A stretch of 64,000 nucleotides of DNA from Ehretia macrophylla (Eukaryota > Streptophyta > Magnoliopsida > Boraginales > Ehretiaceae): contig CM075769.1 in NCBI GenBank assembly GCA_037974665.1, forward strand, positions 81,535,190 through 81,599,189, in the 5' to 3' direction. The notes beneath the pieces are model-generated. The model worked only from the letters and a program-made list of their open reading frames with translations. It was not told the origin of the DNA and ran no database searches. The stretch's first letter is position 1. The number at the start of each line of letters is the position of its first letter. Position numbers and translations under genes: made by a program. This document shows positions 1-9,678 of the stretch, in pieces.

Positions 1-129
1 CGTACATCGTGAACTGTTAAAACGACGACAACCTGACTCGCGGGACATTAGAAGGCCCTACAACGTGTCGATATCATGTCTTGCGAGGATGCTTCGTTGT
101 TGAAGCGAATGGGTTGTCGTTAAGCCCAT

Positions 130-209
130 TGGGCCTTTTGAATGGGCCGTCGCTTTAGGCTAGGACTGTGAACCGTTAACACATATAGGAATTGTGCCCA
201 CAACATGAC
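130..209 (+). promoter_or_regulatory. 5S upstream region with TATA-like box and paired TGGGCC (plus copy 1)
   Basis: Upstream of the gene are CATATAG (TATA-like core 183-188, about -27 to -22), GC at 196-197 (about -14) and C at -1 (209). These are the external signals known for plant 5S genes. Further upstream lie two TGGGCC motifs (130-135 and 143-148), the first inside the palindrome GCCCATTGGGC. The same layout occurs in almost every unit; this is the only + strand copy with the uninterrupted ATATAG. A role for the TGGGCC pair is inference. Confidence 0.7.
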
Positions 210-329
210 GGGTACGATCATACTAGCACTAATGCACTGAATCCCATCAGAACTCGGAAGTTAAGCGTGCGTGGGCGAGAGTAGTACTAGGATGGGTGAC
301 CCCCTGGGAAGTCCTCGTGTTGCACCCCC
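210..329 (+). rRNA. 5S rRNA: 5S rRNA gene, plus copy 1
   Basis: 5S rRNA of the large (60S) ribosomal subunit, made by RNA polymerase III with TFIIIA. The 120-nt sequence keeps the internal control region: box A at nt 50-64, an intermediate element near nt 67-72 and box C near nt 80-89. The ends GGGTACGAT and GTTGCACCCC can pair as the closing stem, apart from a change at nt 5. Class I (G1, C35, A54), with small changes from consensus such as CTCGG at nt 44-48. The promoter has intact ATATAG. The 3' spacer is type C and is shortened by about 275 bp. Confidence 0.97.
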
Positions 330-344
330 TTTTCAATTTTTTTT
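330..344 (+). terminator. Pol III terminator after plus copy 1
   Basis: A T4 run directly at the gene end, then CAA, then a T8 run. T-runs of four or more on the non-template strand stop RNA polymerase III. The same T4-CAA-T8 arrangement follows nearly every copy in the window, so I list only two examples. Confidence 0.8.
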
Positions 345-611
345 GCCCTGGTTAAGGTTGCCAAGATACTTTATCCACCAAATCTCTATTACCGAATCCC
401 ACGGACATTGGGCAAGACAACATCGCTTCACGTAGAGGCTGGGCACGCAAACCGAGGGCGAAGGGTTTGTGACCAGGTCTCCGTCGCTCCGGTGCCCATA
501 ACTTTTGCGGATGGGTTGTCGTTAAGCCCATTGGGCTTTTTGAATTGGCCATATCTCCAGGCTAGGACTGTCAACTGTTAACACATAAAGGAATTGTGCC
601 CTCAACATGAT
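330..611 (+). repeat. Shortened spacer between plus copies 1 and 2
   Basis: The spacer is only 282 bp. At about 507/508 the sequence jumps from the stretch normally followed by GATCCGTAAGGAG to GCGGATGGG, removing about 275 bp of the middle. The left part is type C and the right part leads to a type A unit, so this is a deletion or an unequal exchange inside the spacer. Promoter and terminator parts remain. Confidence 0.85.
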
Positions 612-731
612 GGGTGCGATCATACCAGCACTAACGCACCGGATCCTATCAGAACTACGAAGTTAAGCGTGCTTGGGCGAGAGTAGTACTAGAGTGGGTG
701 ACCCCCTGGGATGTCCTCGTGTTGCACTCCC
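612..731 (+). rRNA. 5S rRNA: 5S rRNA gene, plus copy 2 (type A unit)
   Basis: Class I gene with T at -1 and T36. The promoter reads ACACATAAAGG in place of CATATAG. Type A: the 3' spacer has GCTCCGGTTTGGG and CCACCACATTTC. Starts the first A-B-C triplet. Confidence 0.96.
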
Positions 732-1289
732 CTTTTCAATTTTTTTTGCTCCGGTTTGGGTTGCCAAGATACTTTATCCACCACATTTCTATTATTGAAT
801 CCCACTATACCATGGGCAAGACAACTTCGCTTCACGTGAAGGCTGGGCCCGCAAACTGAGGGCGTAGGGCTTGTGACCAGGTCTACGTCACTTCGGTTCC
901 CATAACTTTTTATCCGTAAGGAGTTACGCGGCGCACAGCATACCATTGCAAAGCTCTCCGACAGCTCTACGAAGGGGGCAGCGAGCTTGCTTGCTCTTCC
1001 CATTTTTGGAGCCCAAAATTGAACGTTTTCATCAGTTTCATGCCACTTTTCCTCTTTTGCTCTGTTTTTTCGTCTCGGATCGTACGTCCTGAGATATTAA
1101 AAGGACGACAACCTTACTCGCGGGACATTAGAGGGCCCTACAATGCGTCGATATCACGTCTTGTGAGGATGCTGTGTTGTTGAAGCGGATGGGTTCTCGT
1201 TAAGCCCATTGGGCCTTTTGAATGGGCCATCTCTCTAGGATGGTACTGTGAACTGTTAACAAATAAAGGAATTGTGCCGTCAACAAGAC

Positions 1290-1409
1290 GGGTGCGATCA
1301 TACCAGCACTAATGCACCGGATCTCATCAGGACTCCGAAGTTAAGCGTGCTTGGGCGAGAGTAGTACTAGGATGGGTAACCCCCTTGGAAGTCCTCGTGT
1401 TGCACCCTC
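1290..1409 (+). rRNA. 5S rRNA: 5S rRNA gene, plus copy 3 (type B unit)
   Basis: Carries T35 and CAGGACT in place of CAGAACT, both or nearly so shared with plus copy 6. Upstream box AAATAAAG; 5' flank has GGGTTCTCG and AGGATGGTACTG; 3' spacer has CCCTGGTTTAGG. Box A intact. Confidence 0.96.
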
Positions 1410-1965
1410 TTTTCAATTTTTTTTGCCCTGGTTTAGGTTGCCAAGATACTTTATCCACCAAATTTCTATTGCCGAATCCCACGGAACATTGGGCAAGACA
1501 ACTTCGTTTAACGTAGAGGCTGGGCCCGCAAACCGAGGGGGTAGGGATAGTGACCAGGTGTCCGTCGCTCTGGTGCCCATAGCTTTTGATCCGTAAGGAG
1601 TTATGCGGCGTACAACATACCGTTAAAGATCTCTCCGATAGCTCTATGACGGGGGCAGTGAGCTTGTTGGCTTTGCCCTTTTTGGAGCCCAAAACCGAAC
1701 GTTTTCATCAGTTTCAGGCCACTTTTCTACTTTTGCTCTGTTTTTCGGTCACAGATCGTACGTCGTGAGCTGTTAAAAGGACGACAAGCTTACTCGCAGG
1801 ACATTAGAGGGCCCTACAACGTGTCGATATCACGTCTTGCGAGGATGCTGCGTTGTTGAAGCGGATGGGTTGTCGTTAAGCCCATTGCGCTTTTTAAATG
1901 GGCCATCTCTCTAGGCTGGGACTGTGAACAGTTAACAAATAAAGGAATTGTGCCCAAAACATAAC

Positions 1966-2084
1966 GGGTGCAATCTTACCAGCCCTAATGCACCGGATCC
2001 CATCAGAACTCAGAAGTTAAGCGTGCTTGGGTGAGAGTAGTTCTAGGATGGGTGACCCCAGGGAAATCCTCGTGTTGCACCCCC
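1966..2084 (+). rRNA. 5S rRNA: 5S rRNA gene, plus copy 4 (type C unit)
   Basis: 119 nt: one base is lost just after box C (GACCCCAGGG). Class I at nt 1, 35 and 54. 3' spacer type C (CCCTGGTTAGGG, CTACCAAATTTC). Promoter AAATAAAG. Confidence 0.95.
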
Positions 2085-2639
2085 TTTTCAATTTTTTTTG
2101 CCCTGGTTAGGGTTGCCAAGATACTTTATCTACCAAATTTCTATTACCGAATCCAACGGAGCATTGGGCAAGACAACTTCGCTTCACGTAGAGGCTAGGC
2201 CCGCAAACGAGGGCGTAGGGCTTGTGACCAGGTCTCCGTCGATCCGGTGCCCATAACTTTTGATCCGTAAGGAGTTACGCGGTGCACAACATATCGTTGC
2301 AAAGCTCTCTAAGAGCTCTACGACAGGGGCAGCCAGCTTGCTCGATGTGCCCTTTCTGGAGCCCAAAATCGAACGTTTTCATCAGTTTCATGCCACATTT
2401 CCTCTTTTGCTCTATTTTTTTGTCCCGAATCGTACGTCCTGAGCTGTTAAAAGGATGACAACCTTACTCGCGGGACAATAGAGGGCCCTACAATGCGTCG
2501 ATATCTCGTCTTGCTAGGATGCTGCGTTGTTGAAGCAGATGGGTTGTCGTTAAGCCCATTGGGCCTTTTGAATGGGCCATCTATCTAGGCTGGGACTGTG
2601 AACTGTTAACACATAAAGGAATTGTACCCTCAACATGAC

Positions 2640-2758
2640 AGGCGCGATCATACCAGCACTAATGCACTGGATCCATCAGAACTCCGAAGTTAAGCGTGCT
2701 TGGGCTAGAGTTGTTCTAGAATGGGTGACCCCGTGGGATGTCCTCGTGTTGCACCCCC
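2640..2758 (+). rRNA. 5S rRNA: 5S rRNA gene, plus copy 5 (type A unit)
   Basis: 119 nt: one C is missing from the CCC at nt 34-36. It starts with A rather than G and has C4, so the closing stem is weakened; changes also fall between boxes A and C (GTTGTTCTAGAATGG). Type A flanks. Less likely to give a normal 5S RNA. Confidence 0.93.
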
Positions 2759-3316
2759 CTTTTCAATTTTTTTTGCTCCGGTTTGGGTTGCCAAGATACT
2801 TTATCCACCACCTTTCTATTATCGAATCCCACGGCACCTTGGGCAAGCCAACTTCACTTCACGTGGAGGCTGGGCCTGCAAACCGAGGGCGTAGGGCTTG
2901 TGAGCAAGTCTCCGTCGCTTTGGTGCCCATAACTTTTGATCCGTAAGGAGTTACGCAGCGCACAGCATACCGTTGCAAAGCTCTCCGACAGCTCTACGAA
3001 GGGGGTAGCCAGCATGCTCGCTATGCCCATTTTTGGAGCCCAAAATAGAACATTTTCATCAGTTTCTTGCCACTTTTCCTCTTTTACTATGTTTTTTCAT
3101 CCCTGATCGTACGTCCTGAGCTGTTAAAAGGATGACAACCTTACTTGCGGGACATTAGAGGGACCTACAATGCGTCGATATCACGGCTTGCGAGGATGCT
3201 GTGTTGTTGAAGCGGATGGGTTCTCGTTAAGCCCATTTGGCCTTTTGAATGGGCCATCTCTCTAGGATGGTACTGTGAACCGTTAACAAATAAAGGAATT
3301 GTGCCCTCAACATGAC

Positions 3317-3436
3317 GGGTGTGATCATACCAACACTAATGTACCAGATCTCATCAGGACTTCGAAGTTAAGCATGCTTGGGCGAGAGTAGTACCAGGAT
3401 GGGTAACCCCCTAGGAAGTCCTCGTGTTACATCCCC
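3317..3436 (+). rRNA. 5S rRNA: 5S rRNA gene, plus copy 6 (type B unit)
   Basis: Shares T35 and CAGGACT with plus copy 3, and the same 5' flank, which shows a three-unit period. Box A reads AAGCATGC (one change), and the 3' end reads GTTACATCCCC. Confidence 0.95.
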
Positions 3437-3992
3437 TTTTCAATTTTTTTTGCCCTGGTTTAGGTTGCCAAGATACTTTATCCACCAAATTTCTATTACC
3501 GAATCCCACGGAACATTGGGCAAGACAACTTCGATTGACGTAGAGACTGGGCCCACAAACCGAGGGCGTAGGGCTTGTGACCAGGTCTCTGTCACTCTGG
3601 TGCCCATAACTTTTGATCCGTAAGGAGTTACGTGGCGCACAGCATACCGTTGTAGAGCTCTTCGATAGCTCTACGAAGGCGGCAGCGAGCTTGTTGGCTG
3701 TGCCCTTTTTGGAGCCCAAAATCGAACGTTTTCATCAGTTTCAAGCCACTTTTCAACTTTTGCTATGTTATTCGGTCCCGGATCGTACGTCGTGAGATGT
3801 TAAAAGGATGACAAGCTTACTCGCGGGACATTAGAGGGCCCTACAACTTGTCGATATCACGTCCTGCGAGGATGCTGCGTTGTTGAAGCGGATGGGTTGT
3901 CGTTAAGCCCATTCTGCCTTTTGAATGGGCCATCTCTCTAGGCTGGGACTGTGAACCGTTAACAAATAAAGGAATTGTACCCTCAACATGAT

Positions 3993-4111
3993 AGGTGCGA
4001 TCATACCAACACTAATGCGCCGGATCCCATCAGAACTCCGAAGTTAAGTGTGTTTGGGCGAGAGTAGTACTAGGATGGGTGACCCGTGGGAAGTCCTCGT
4101 GTTGCACCCCC
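3993..4111 (+). rRNA. 5S rRNA: 5S rRNA gene, plus copy 7 (type C unit)
   Basis: 119 nt. Starts with A; box A has two C-to-T changes (GTTAAGTGTGTTTG), and one base is lost after box C. Type C flanks matching plus copy 4. Confidence 0.94.
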
Positions 4112-4664
4112 TTTTCAATTTTTTTTACCCTGGTTAGGGTTGCCAAGATACTTTATCTACCAAATTTCTATTACCAAATCCAACGGAACATTGGGCAGGA
4201 CAACTTCGCTTCACGTAGAGGCTGGGCCCGCAAACCAAGGGCATTGGGCTTGTGACCAGGTCTCCGTCGCTCCGGTGCCCATAACTTTGATCCGTAAGGA
4301 GTTACGCGGCGCACAGCTTACCGTTGCAAAGCCCTTTGAGAGCTCTACGACAAGGGCATCCAGCTTGCTCGTTGTGCCCTTTTTGGAGCCCAAAATTGAA
4401 CATTTTCACTAGTTTCAGGCCACTTTTCTTCTTTTGCTATGTTTTTTAGTCCCGGATAGTACGTCGTGAGCTGTTAAAAGGACGACAACCTTACTCGCGC
4501 GACATTAGGGGCCCTACAATGCATCAATATCGCATCTTGCTAGGATTCTGCGTTGTTGAAGCATATAGGTTGTCGTTAAGCCCACTGGCCTTTTGAATTG
4601 GCCATCTCTCTAGGCTGGGACTGTGAACTATTAACACATAAATGAATTGTGCCCTTAACATGAC

Positions 4665-4784
4665 GGGTGCGATCATACCAACACTAATGCATCGGATCCC
4701 ATCAGAACTCTGAAGTTAAGCGTGCTTGGGCGAGAGTAGTACTAAAAAGGGTGACCTAGTTGGATGTCCTCGTGTTGCACCCCT
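4665..4784 (+). rRNA. 5S rRNA: 5S rRNA gene, plus copy 8 (type A unit), altered box C
   Basis: Box A is intact, but the box C region reads ACTAAAAAGGGTGACC in place of ACTAGGATGGGTGACC, and the next bases differ too (TAGTTGGATG). Promoter ACATAAATG. Probably weakly active or silent. Type A flanks. Confidence 0.92.
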
Positions 4785-5342
4785 CTTTTCAATTTGTTTT
4801 GCTCCAGTTTGGGTTGCCAATATACTATATCCACCACATTTCTATTATCGAATCCCACGGCACCCTGGGCAACACAACTTCGCTCCACGTGGAGGCTGGG
4901 CCGGCAAACCGAGGGCGCAGGGCTTGTGACCTGGTCTCCGTCGCTCCGCTGCCCATAACTTTTGAACCGTAAGGAGTTACGCAGCGCACAGCATACCATT
5001 GCAAAGCTCTCCGACAACCCTATGAAGGGGGCAGCGAGCTTGCTCGCTGTGCCCATTTTTGGAGACCAAAATCGAACGTTTTCATCAGTTTCCTGCCACT
5101 TTTCCTCTTTTGCTATGTTTTTTTGTCCCGAATCGTACGTCCTCAGCTGTTAAAAGGACGACAACCTTACTCGCGGGACATTAGAGGGCCGTATAATGCA
5201 TCAATATCACGTCTTGCGAGGATGCTGTGTTCTTGAAGCGGATGGGTTCTCGTTAAGCCCATTGGGCCTTTTGAATGGGCCATCTCTCTTGGATTGTACT
5301 ATGAACCGTTAACAAATAAAGGAATTGTGCCCTCAACATGAC

Positions 5343-5461
5343 GGGTGAGATCACACCAGCACTAATGCACCGAATCCCATCAGAACTCCGAAGTTAAGCG
5401 TGCTTGGGCGAGAGTAGTACTAGGATGGGTGACCCCTGGGAAGTCCTCGTGTTGCACCCCC
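5343..5461 (+). rRNA. 5S rRNA: 5S rRNA gene, plus copy 9 (B/C hybrid unit)
   Basis: 119 nt (one C short in the run after box C). The 5' flank is type B (GGGTTCTCG, AAATAAAG) but the gene lacks the B markers T35 and CAGGACT, and the 3' spacer is type C. The switch lies between the flank and about nt 35, so this copy looks like the product of an exchange within the gene. Confidence 0.95.
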
Positions 5462-6016
5462 TTTTCAATTTTTTTTGCCCTGGTTAGGGTTGCCAAGTTA
5501 CTTTATCTACCAAATTTCTATTACTGAATCCCACGGAACATTGGGCAAGACAACTTCACTTCACGTAGAGGCTGGGCCGGCAAACAGAGGGCGTAGGGCT
5601 TGTGACCATGTCTCCGTCGCTCCGGTGCCCATTACTTTTGATCCGTAGGAAGTTACGTGGCGCACAGCATACCGTTTCAAAGCACTCTGAGAGCTCTACG
5701 ACAGGGGCAGCGAGCTTGCTCGCTGCGCCCTTTTTGGAGCCCAAAATCGAACGTTTTCATTAGTTTTAGGCCACTTTTCTTCTTTTGCTCTATTTTTCGC
5801 CCCGGATCGTACGTCGTGAGCTGTTAAAATGACGACAATCTTACTCGCGCGACATTAGGGGGCCCTACAACGCGTCGATATCATGTCTTGCTAGGAAGCT
5901 GCGTTGTTGAAGCAGATCGGTTGTCGTTAAACCCACTGGGCCTTTTGAATTGGCCATCTCTCTAGGCTGGGACTGTGAACTGTTAACACGTAAAGGAATT
6001 GTGCCCTCAACATGAC

Positions 6017-6136
6017 GGGTGCGATCATACCTGTGCTAACGCACCGGATCCCATCAGAACTCCGAAGTTAAGCGTGCTTGGGCGAGAGTAGTACTAGAAT
6101 GGGTGACCCCCTGGGATCTCCTCGTGTTGCAACCCG
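6017..6136 (+). rRNA. 5S rRNA: 5S rRNA gene, plus copy 10 (type A), next to inversion
   Basis: Last + strand copy. Changed near nt 15-20 (CCTGTGCTAAC) and at the 3' end (GCAACCCGC). The terminator is present, but the spacer stops about 54 bases after the gene at the inversion point. Promoter ACACGTAAAGG. Confidence 0.95.
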
Positions 6137-6189
6137 CTTTTCAATTTTTTTTGCCCCGGTTTGGGTTGCCAAGATACTTTATCCACCAC

Positions 6190-6191
6190 AA
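6190..6191. other. Inversion junction between the two 5S array orientations
   Basis: The + strand type A spacer runs to CCACCACA and is followed at once by ACTTCCCAGG, which is the inside of a minus-strand 5S gene. There is no linker and no clear homology between the joined ends. The genes on both sides are transcribed toward the junction. It is either a real rearrangement or an assembly join. Confidence 0.85.
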
Positions 6192-6293
6192 CTTCCCAGG
6201 GGGTCACCCATCCTAGTACTACTCTCGCCCAAGCACGCTTAACATCGGAGTTCTGATGGGATCCGGGGCATTAGTGCTGGTATGATCGCACCC
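6191..6293 (-). pseudogene. 5S rRNA gene fragment, minus copy 1 (3' end missing)
   Basis: Keeps nt 1 to about 103 and lacks the last 16-17 bases and the terminator, cut by the inversion. Class I, with C in place of A near nt 27. The internal control region is intact, so it could still bind TFIIIA, but a transcript would run into the + strand spacer. Confidence 0.92.
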
Positions 6294-6849
6294 GTCATGT
6301 TGAGGGCACAATTCCTATATGTGTTAACGGTTCACAGTCCCAGCCAAGAGAGATGGCCCATTCAAAAGGCCCAATGGGCTTAACGACAACCCATCCGCTT
6401 CAACAACGCAGCATCCTCGCAAGACGTTATATCGACATGTTGTAGGGCCCTCTGATGTCCCGCGAGTCATTTGTAGTCCTTTTAACAGTTCACGACGTAC
6501 GATATGGGACGGAAAAACAGAGCAAAAGAAGAAAAGTGGCTTGAAACTGATGAAAACGTTCGATTTTGGGCTCCAAAAAGGTGCACAGCGAGCATGCTGG
6601 CTGCCCCCATCGTAGAGCTCTCAAAGAGCTTTGCAACGGCATACTATGCGCCGCGTAACTCATTACGGATCAAAAGTTATGTGCACCGGAGTGACGGAGA
6701 ACTGGTCACAAACCCTACGCCCTCGGTTTGCGGGCCCAACCTCTACGTGAAACGAAGTTATCTTGCCCAATGTTCCGTGGGATTCAGTCATAGAGATTTG
6801 GTGGATAAAGTATCTTGGCAACCCTAACCAGGGCAAAAAAAATTGAAAA

Positions 6850-6969
6850 GATGGTGCAACACGAGGACTTCCCAGGGGGTCACCCATCATAGTACTACTC
6901 TTGCCCAAGCATGCTTAATGTCGGAGTTCTGATGGGATCCGGTGCATTAGTGCTGGTATGATCACACCC
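6850..6969 (-). rRNA. 5S rRNA: 5S rRNA gene, minus copy 2
   Basis: Class I. Changes in box A (AAGCATGC, ATTAAGC), a T in box C (ATGATGGG, shared with minus copies 4 and 5) and an imperfect 3' end (GCACCATC). Confidence 0.95.
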
Positions 6970-7526
6970 GTCATGTTGAGGGCACAATTTCTATATGTGT
7001 TAACGGTTCACAGTCCCAGCCTAGAGATATGGCCCATTCAAAAGGCCCAATGGGCTTAACGACAACCCATTCGCTTCAACAACGCAGCAACCTCACAAGA
7101 CGTTATATCAACACGTTGTAGGGCCCTCTATCGTGGCGCGAGTCAGGTTGTCGTCCTTTTAACAGTTCACAACGTATGATCTGGGATGGAAAAACATATC
7201 AAAAGAAGAAAAGTGGACATAAACTGATGAAAACGTTCGGTTTTGGGCTCCACAAATAGGCACAGCGAGCAAGCTGGCTGCCCTCGTCGTAGAGGTCTTA
7301 GAGAGCTTTTCAACGGTATGTTGTGCGCCGCGTAACTCCTTACGGATCAAAAGTTATGGGCACCAGAGCGACGGAGACCTGGTCACAAACCCTACGCCCT
7401 CTGTTTGCGGGACCAGCCTCTACGTGAAGTGAAGTTGTCTTGCCCAATGTTCCGTGGGATTCGGTAAAAGAGATTTGGTGGATAAAGTATCTTGGCAACC
7501 CTAACCAGGGCAAAAAAAATTGAAAA

Positions 7527-7646
7527 GGGGGTGCTACACGAGGACTTCCCAGGTGGTCACCCATTCTAGTACTACTTTCGCCCAAGCACGCTTAACTTCA
7601 GAGTTCTGATGGGATCCGGTGCATTAGTGCTGGTATGATCCCACCC
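7527..7646 (-). rRNA. 5S rRNA: 5S rRNA gene, minus copy 3
   Basis: Class I. Box A intact. Single changes near the 5' end (GGGTGGGATC) and the 3' end (GTAGCACCCCC). Promoter CACATAAAGG rather than CATATAG. Confidence 0.96.
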
Positions 7647-8202
7647 GTCATGTTGAGGGCACAATTCCTTTATGTGTTAACTGTTCACAGTCCCAGCCTA
7701 GAGAGATGGCCCATTCAAAAGGCCCAATGGGCTTAACGACAATCCATCCGCTTCAACAACGCAGCATGCTTGGAAGACGTGATATCGAGACATTGTAGGG
7801 CCCCCTGATGTCCCGCGAGTCAGGTTTTCATCCTTTTAACAGTTCACGACGTACGATCCGGGATGGAAAAACAGAGTAAAAGATGAAAGGTGGCCCGAAA
7901 CTGAGGAAAACGTTTGATTTTGGGCTCCAAAATGTGGCACAGCGAGCATGCTGGCTGCCCCCGTCATAGATCTCTCAGAGAGTTTGCAACGGTATGTTGT
8001 GCACCGCGTAGCTCATTACGGATCAAAAGTTATGGGCACCGGAGCGACGGAGACATGGTCACAAACCCTACGCCCTCAGTTTGCGGGCCCAGCCTTTACG
8101 TGAAATGAAGTTGTCTTGCCCAATGTTCAGTGGGATTCAGTCATAGAGATTTGGTGGATAAAGTATCTTGGCAACCCTAACCAGGCCAAAAAAAATTGAA
8201 AA

Positions 8203-8322
8203 TGGGGTGCAACACGAGGACTTCCCAAGGGGTCACCCATCATAGTACTACTCTCGCCCAAGCACGCTTAATTTCGGAGTTCTGATGGGATCCGGTGCAT
8301 TAGTGCTGCTATGATCGCACCC
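8203..8322 (-). rRNA. 5S rRNA: 5S rRNA gene, minus copy 4
   Basis: Class I. Shares the box C change ATGATGGG with minus copies 2 and 5, and has one change just upstream of box A (GAAATTAAGC). Confidence 0.96.
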
Positions 8323-8865
8323 GTCATGTTGAGGGCACAATTCCTATATGCGTTAATATTTCATAGTCCTAGCCTAGAGTGATGGCCCATTCAAAAGGCG
8401 CAATGGGCTTAACGACTACCCATCCACTAAAAACAACGCAGCATCGTCGCAAGACGTTATATCGACACGTTGTAGGGCACTCTGATGTCCCGCGAGTCAG
8501 GTTGTCGTCCTTTTAACAGTTCACAACGTATGATCCGGGACGAAAAAATAATGCAAAAGACGAAAAGTGGCCTGAAACTGATGAAAACGTTCGATTTTGC
8601 GCTCTGAAAATGTGCACAGCGAGCATGCTAGCTGCCCCCGTCGTAGAGATCTCAGAGAGCTTTGCAATGGTATGCTGTGCGCCGCGTAACTCATTACGGA
8701 TCAAAAGTTATGGGCACCGGAGCGACGGAGACCTGGTCACAAACCCTACGCCCTCGGTTTGCGGGCCCAGCCTCTACGTGAAATGAAGTTGTCTTGCCCA
8801 ATGTTCTGTGGGATTCAGTAATAGAGATTTGGTGGATAAAGTATCTTGGCAACCCTAACCAGGGC

Positions 8866-8880
8866 AAAAAAAATTGAAAA
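8866..8880 (-). terminator. Pol III terminator after minus copy 5
   Basis: Seen on the + strand as A8, TTG, A4 just left of the gene; on the minus strand this is T4-CAA-T8. It is followed by CCCTGGTTAGGG, which can form a short stem and contains TTAGGG. Confidence 0.8.
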
Positions 8881-9000
8881 GGGGGTGCAACACGGGGACT
8901 TCCCAGGGGGTCACCCATCATAGTACTACTCTCGCCCAAGCACGCTTAACTTCGGAGTTCTAATGGGATCCGGTGCATTAGTGCTGGTATGATCGCACCC
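8881..9000 (-). rRNA. 5S rRNA: 5S rRNA gene, minus copy 5
   Basis: Class I with box A intact and clean 5' end. Box C has ATGATGGG, and TTAGAACTCC replaces TCAGAACTCC. Intact CATATAG promoter and T4/T8 terminator; one of the better candidates for activity. Confidence 0.97.
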
Positions 9001-9030
9001 GTCATGTTGACGGCACAATTCCTATATGTG
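9001..9030 (-). promoter_or_regulatory. 5S core promoter, representative minus unit (minus copy 5)
   Basis: Read on the minus strand this is CACATATAGG, with the TATA-like core at 9023-9027 (about -27 to -23), a GC near -14 and C at -1. About four in five minus-strand units keep CATATAG; the rest, often those with the CCTAGAGAG spacer subtype, read CATAAAG or similar. Confidence 0.65.
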
Positions 9031-9558
9031 TTAACGGTTCATAGTCCCAGCCAAGAGAGATGGCCCATTCAAAAGGCCCAATAAGCTTAACGACAACCCA
9101 TCCGCTTCAACAACGCAGCATCCACGCAAGACGTTATATCGACACGTAGTAGGGCCCTCTGATGTCCCTCGAGTCAGGTTGTCTTCCTTTTAACAGTTCA
9201 CAACGAATGATCCGGGACTATAAAAACGGAGCAAAAGACGAAAAGTGGCCTGAAACTAATGAAAACATTTGATTTTGGGCTCCAAAAATGGGAACAGCGA
9301 GCAAACTGGCTGCCCCTGTCGTAGAGCTCTTAGAGAACTTTGCAACGGTATGCTGTGCGACGCGTAACTCCTTACGGATCAAAAGTTATGGGCACCGAAG
9401 CGACGGAGACCTGGTCACAAGCCCTACGCCCTCGATTTGCGGGCCCAGCCTCTACGTGAAGCGAAGTTGTCTTGCCCAATGTTCCGCGGGGTTCAGTAAT
9501 AGAGAGTTGGTGGATTAAGTATCTTGGCACACCTAACCAGGGCAAAAAAATTTGAAAA

Positions 9559-9678
9559 GGGGGTGCAACACAAGGACTTCCCCGGGGGTCACCCATCCTA
9601 GTACTACTCTCGCCCAATCACGCTTAACTTCGGTGTTCTGTTGGGATCCGGTGCATTAGTTCTGGTTTGATCACACCC
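9559..9678 (-). rRNA. 5S rRNA: 5S rRNA gene, minus copy 6
   Basis: Class I with several scattered changes: near the 5' end (GTGTGATCAAACC), two in the CAGAAC region, and one in box A (GTGATTG). Promoter ACATAATGG. Confidence 0.94.

Larger units (their letters stand above)
612..2639 (+). repeat. A-B-C triplet 1 (plus copies 2-4)
   Basis: Three units of distinct flank types. A: GCTCCGGTTTGGG with CCACCACATTTC. B: GGGTTCTCG flank with T35 and CAGGACT in the gene. C: CCCTGGTTAGGG with CTACCAAATTTC. The period to the next triplet is about 2027 bp. Confidence 0.85.
2640..4664 (+). repeat. A-B-C triplet 2 (plus copies 5-7)
   Basis: Repeats the A, B and C marker set of triplet 1 in the same order. 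Gene starts are offset by 2028, 2027 and 2027 bp. Confidence 0.85.
4665..6016 (+). repeat. A-(B/C) shortened triplet 3 (plus copies 8-9)
   Basis: A type A unit followed by one unit that begins as B and ends as C; then type A starts again with plus copy 10. One unit was lost by exchange between a B and a C unit near the start of plus copy 9. Confidence 0.8.
1..6190 (+). repeat. 5S rDNA tandem array, + strand segment (10 genes)
   Basis: Ten 5S genes in head-to-tail units of 672-678 bp, except the first interval, which is only 402 bp. The first 209 bases are the spacer of a unit that begins outside the window. Spacers have no host gene; short reading frames in them recur only because the repeat recurs. 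Nine of the ten promoters here have CATAAAG, AAATAAAG or a close relative where most minus-strand units have CATATAG. Flank differences sort the units into types A, B and C that recur in that order. All ten genes keep A54 in box A. Confidence 0.97.

Noticed and set aside
7495-7511. CAACCCTAACCAGGG, resembling plant telomere repeats
   Set aside because: Only one CCCTAA-like unit per 676-bp repeat; not a telomere tract. Kept only as a possible telo-box.
7340-7585. A frequently recurring 81-residue reading frame beginning MGESSTRMGD on the 5S strand (and similar 60-100-residue frames in other frames)
   Set aside because: It starts inside the 5S gene and runs into the spacer, recurs only because the DNA repeat recurs, and is broken at random in many units. 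It matches no protein I know.
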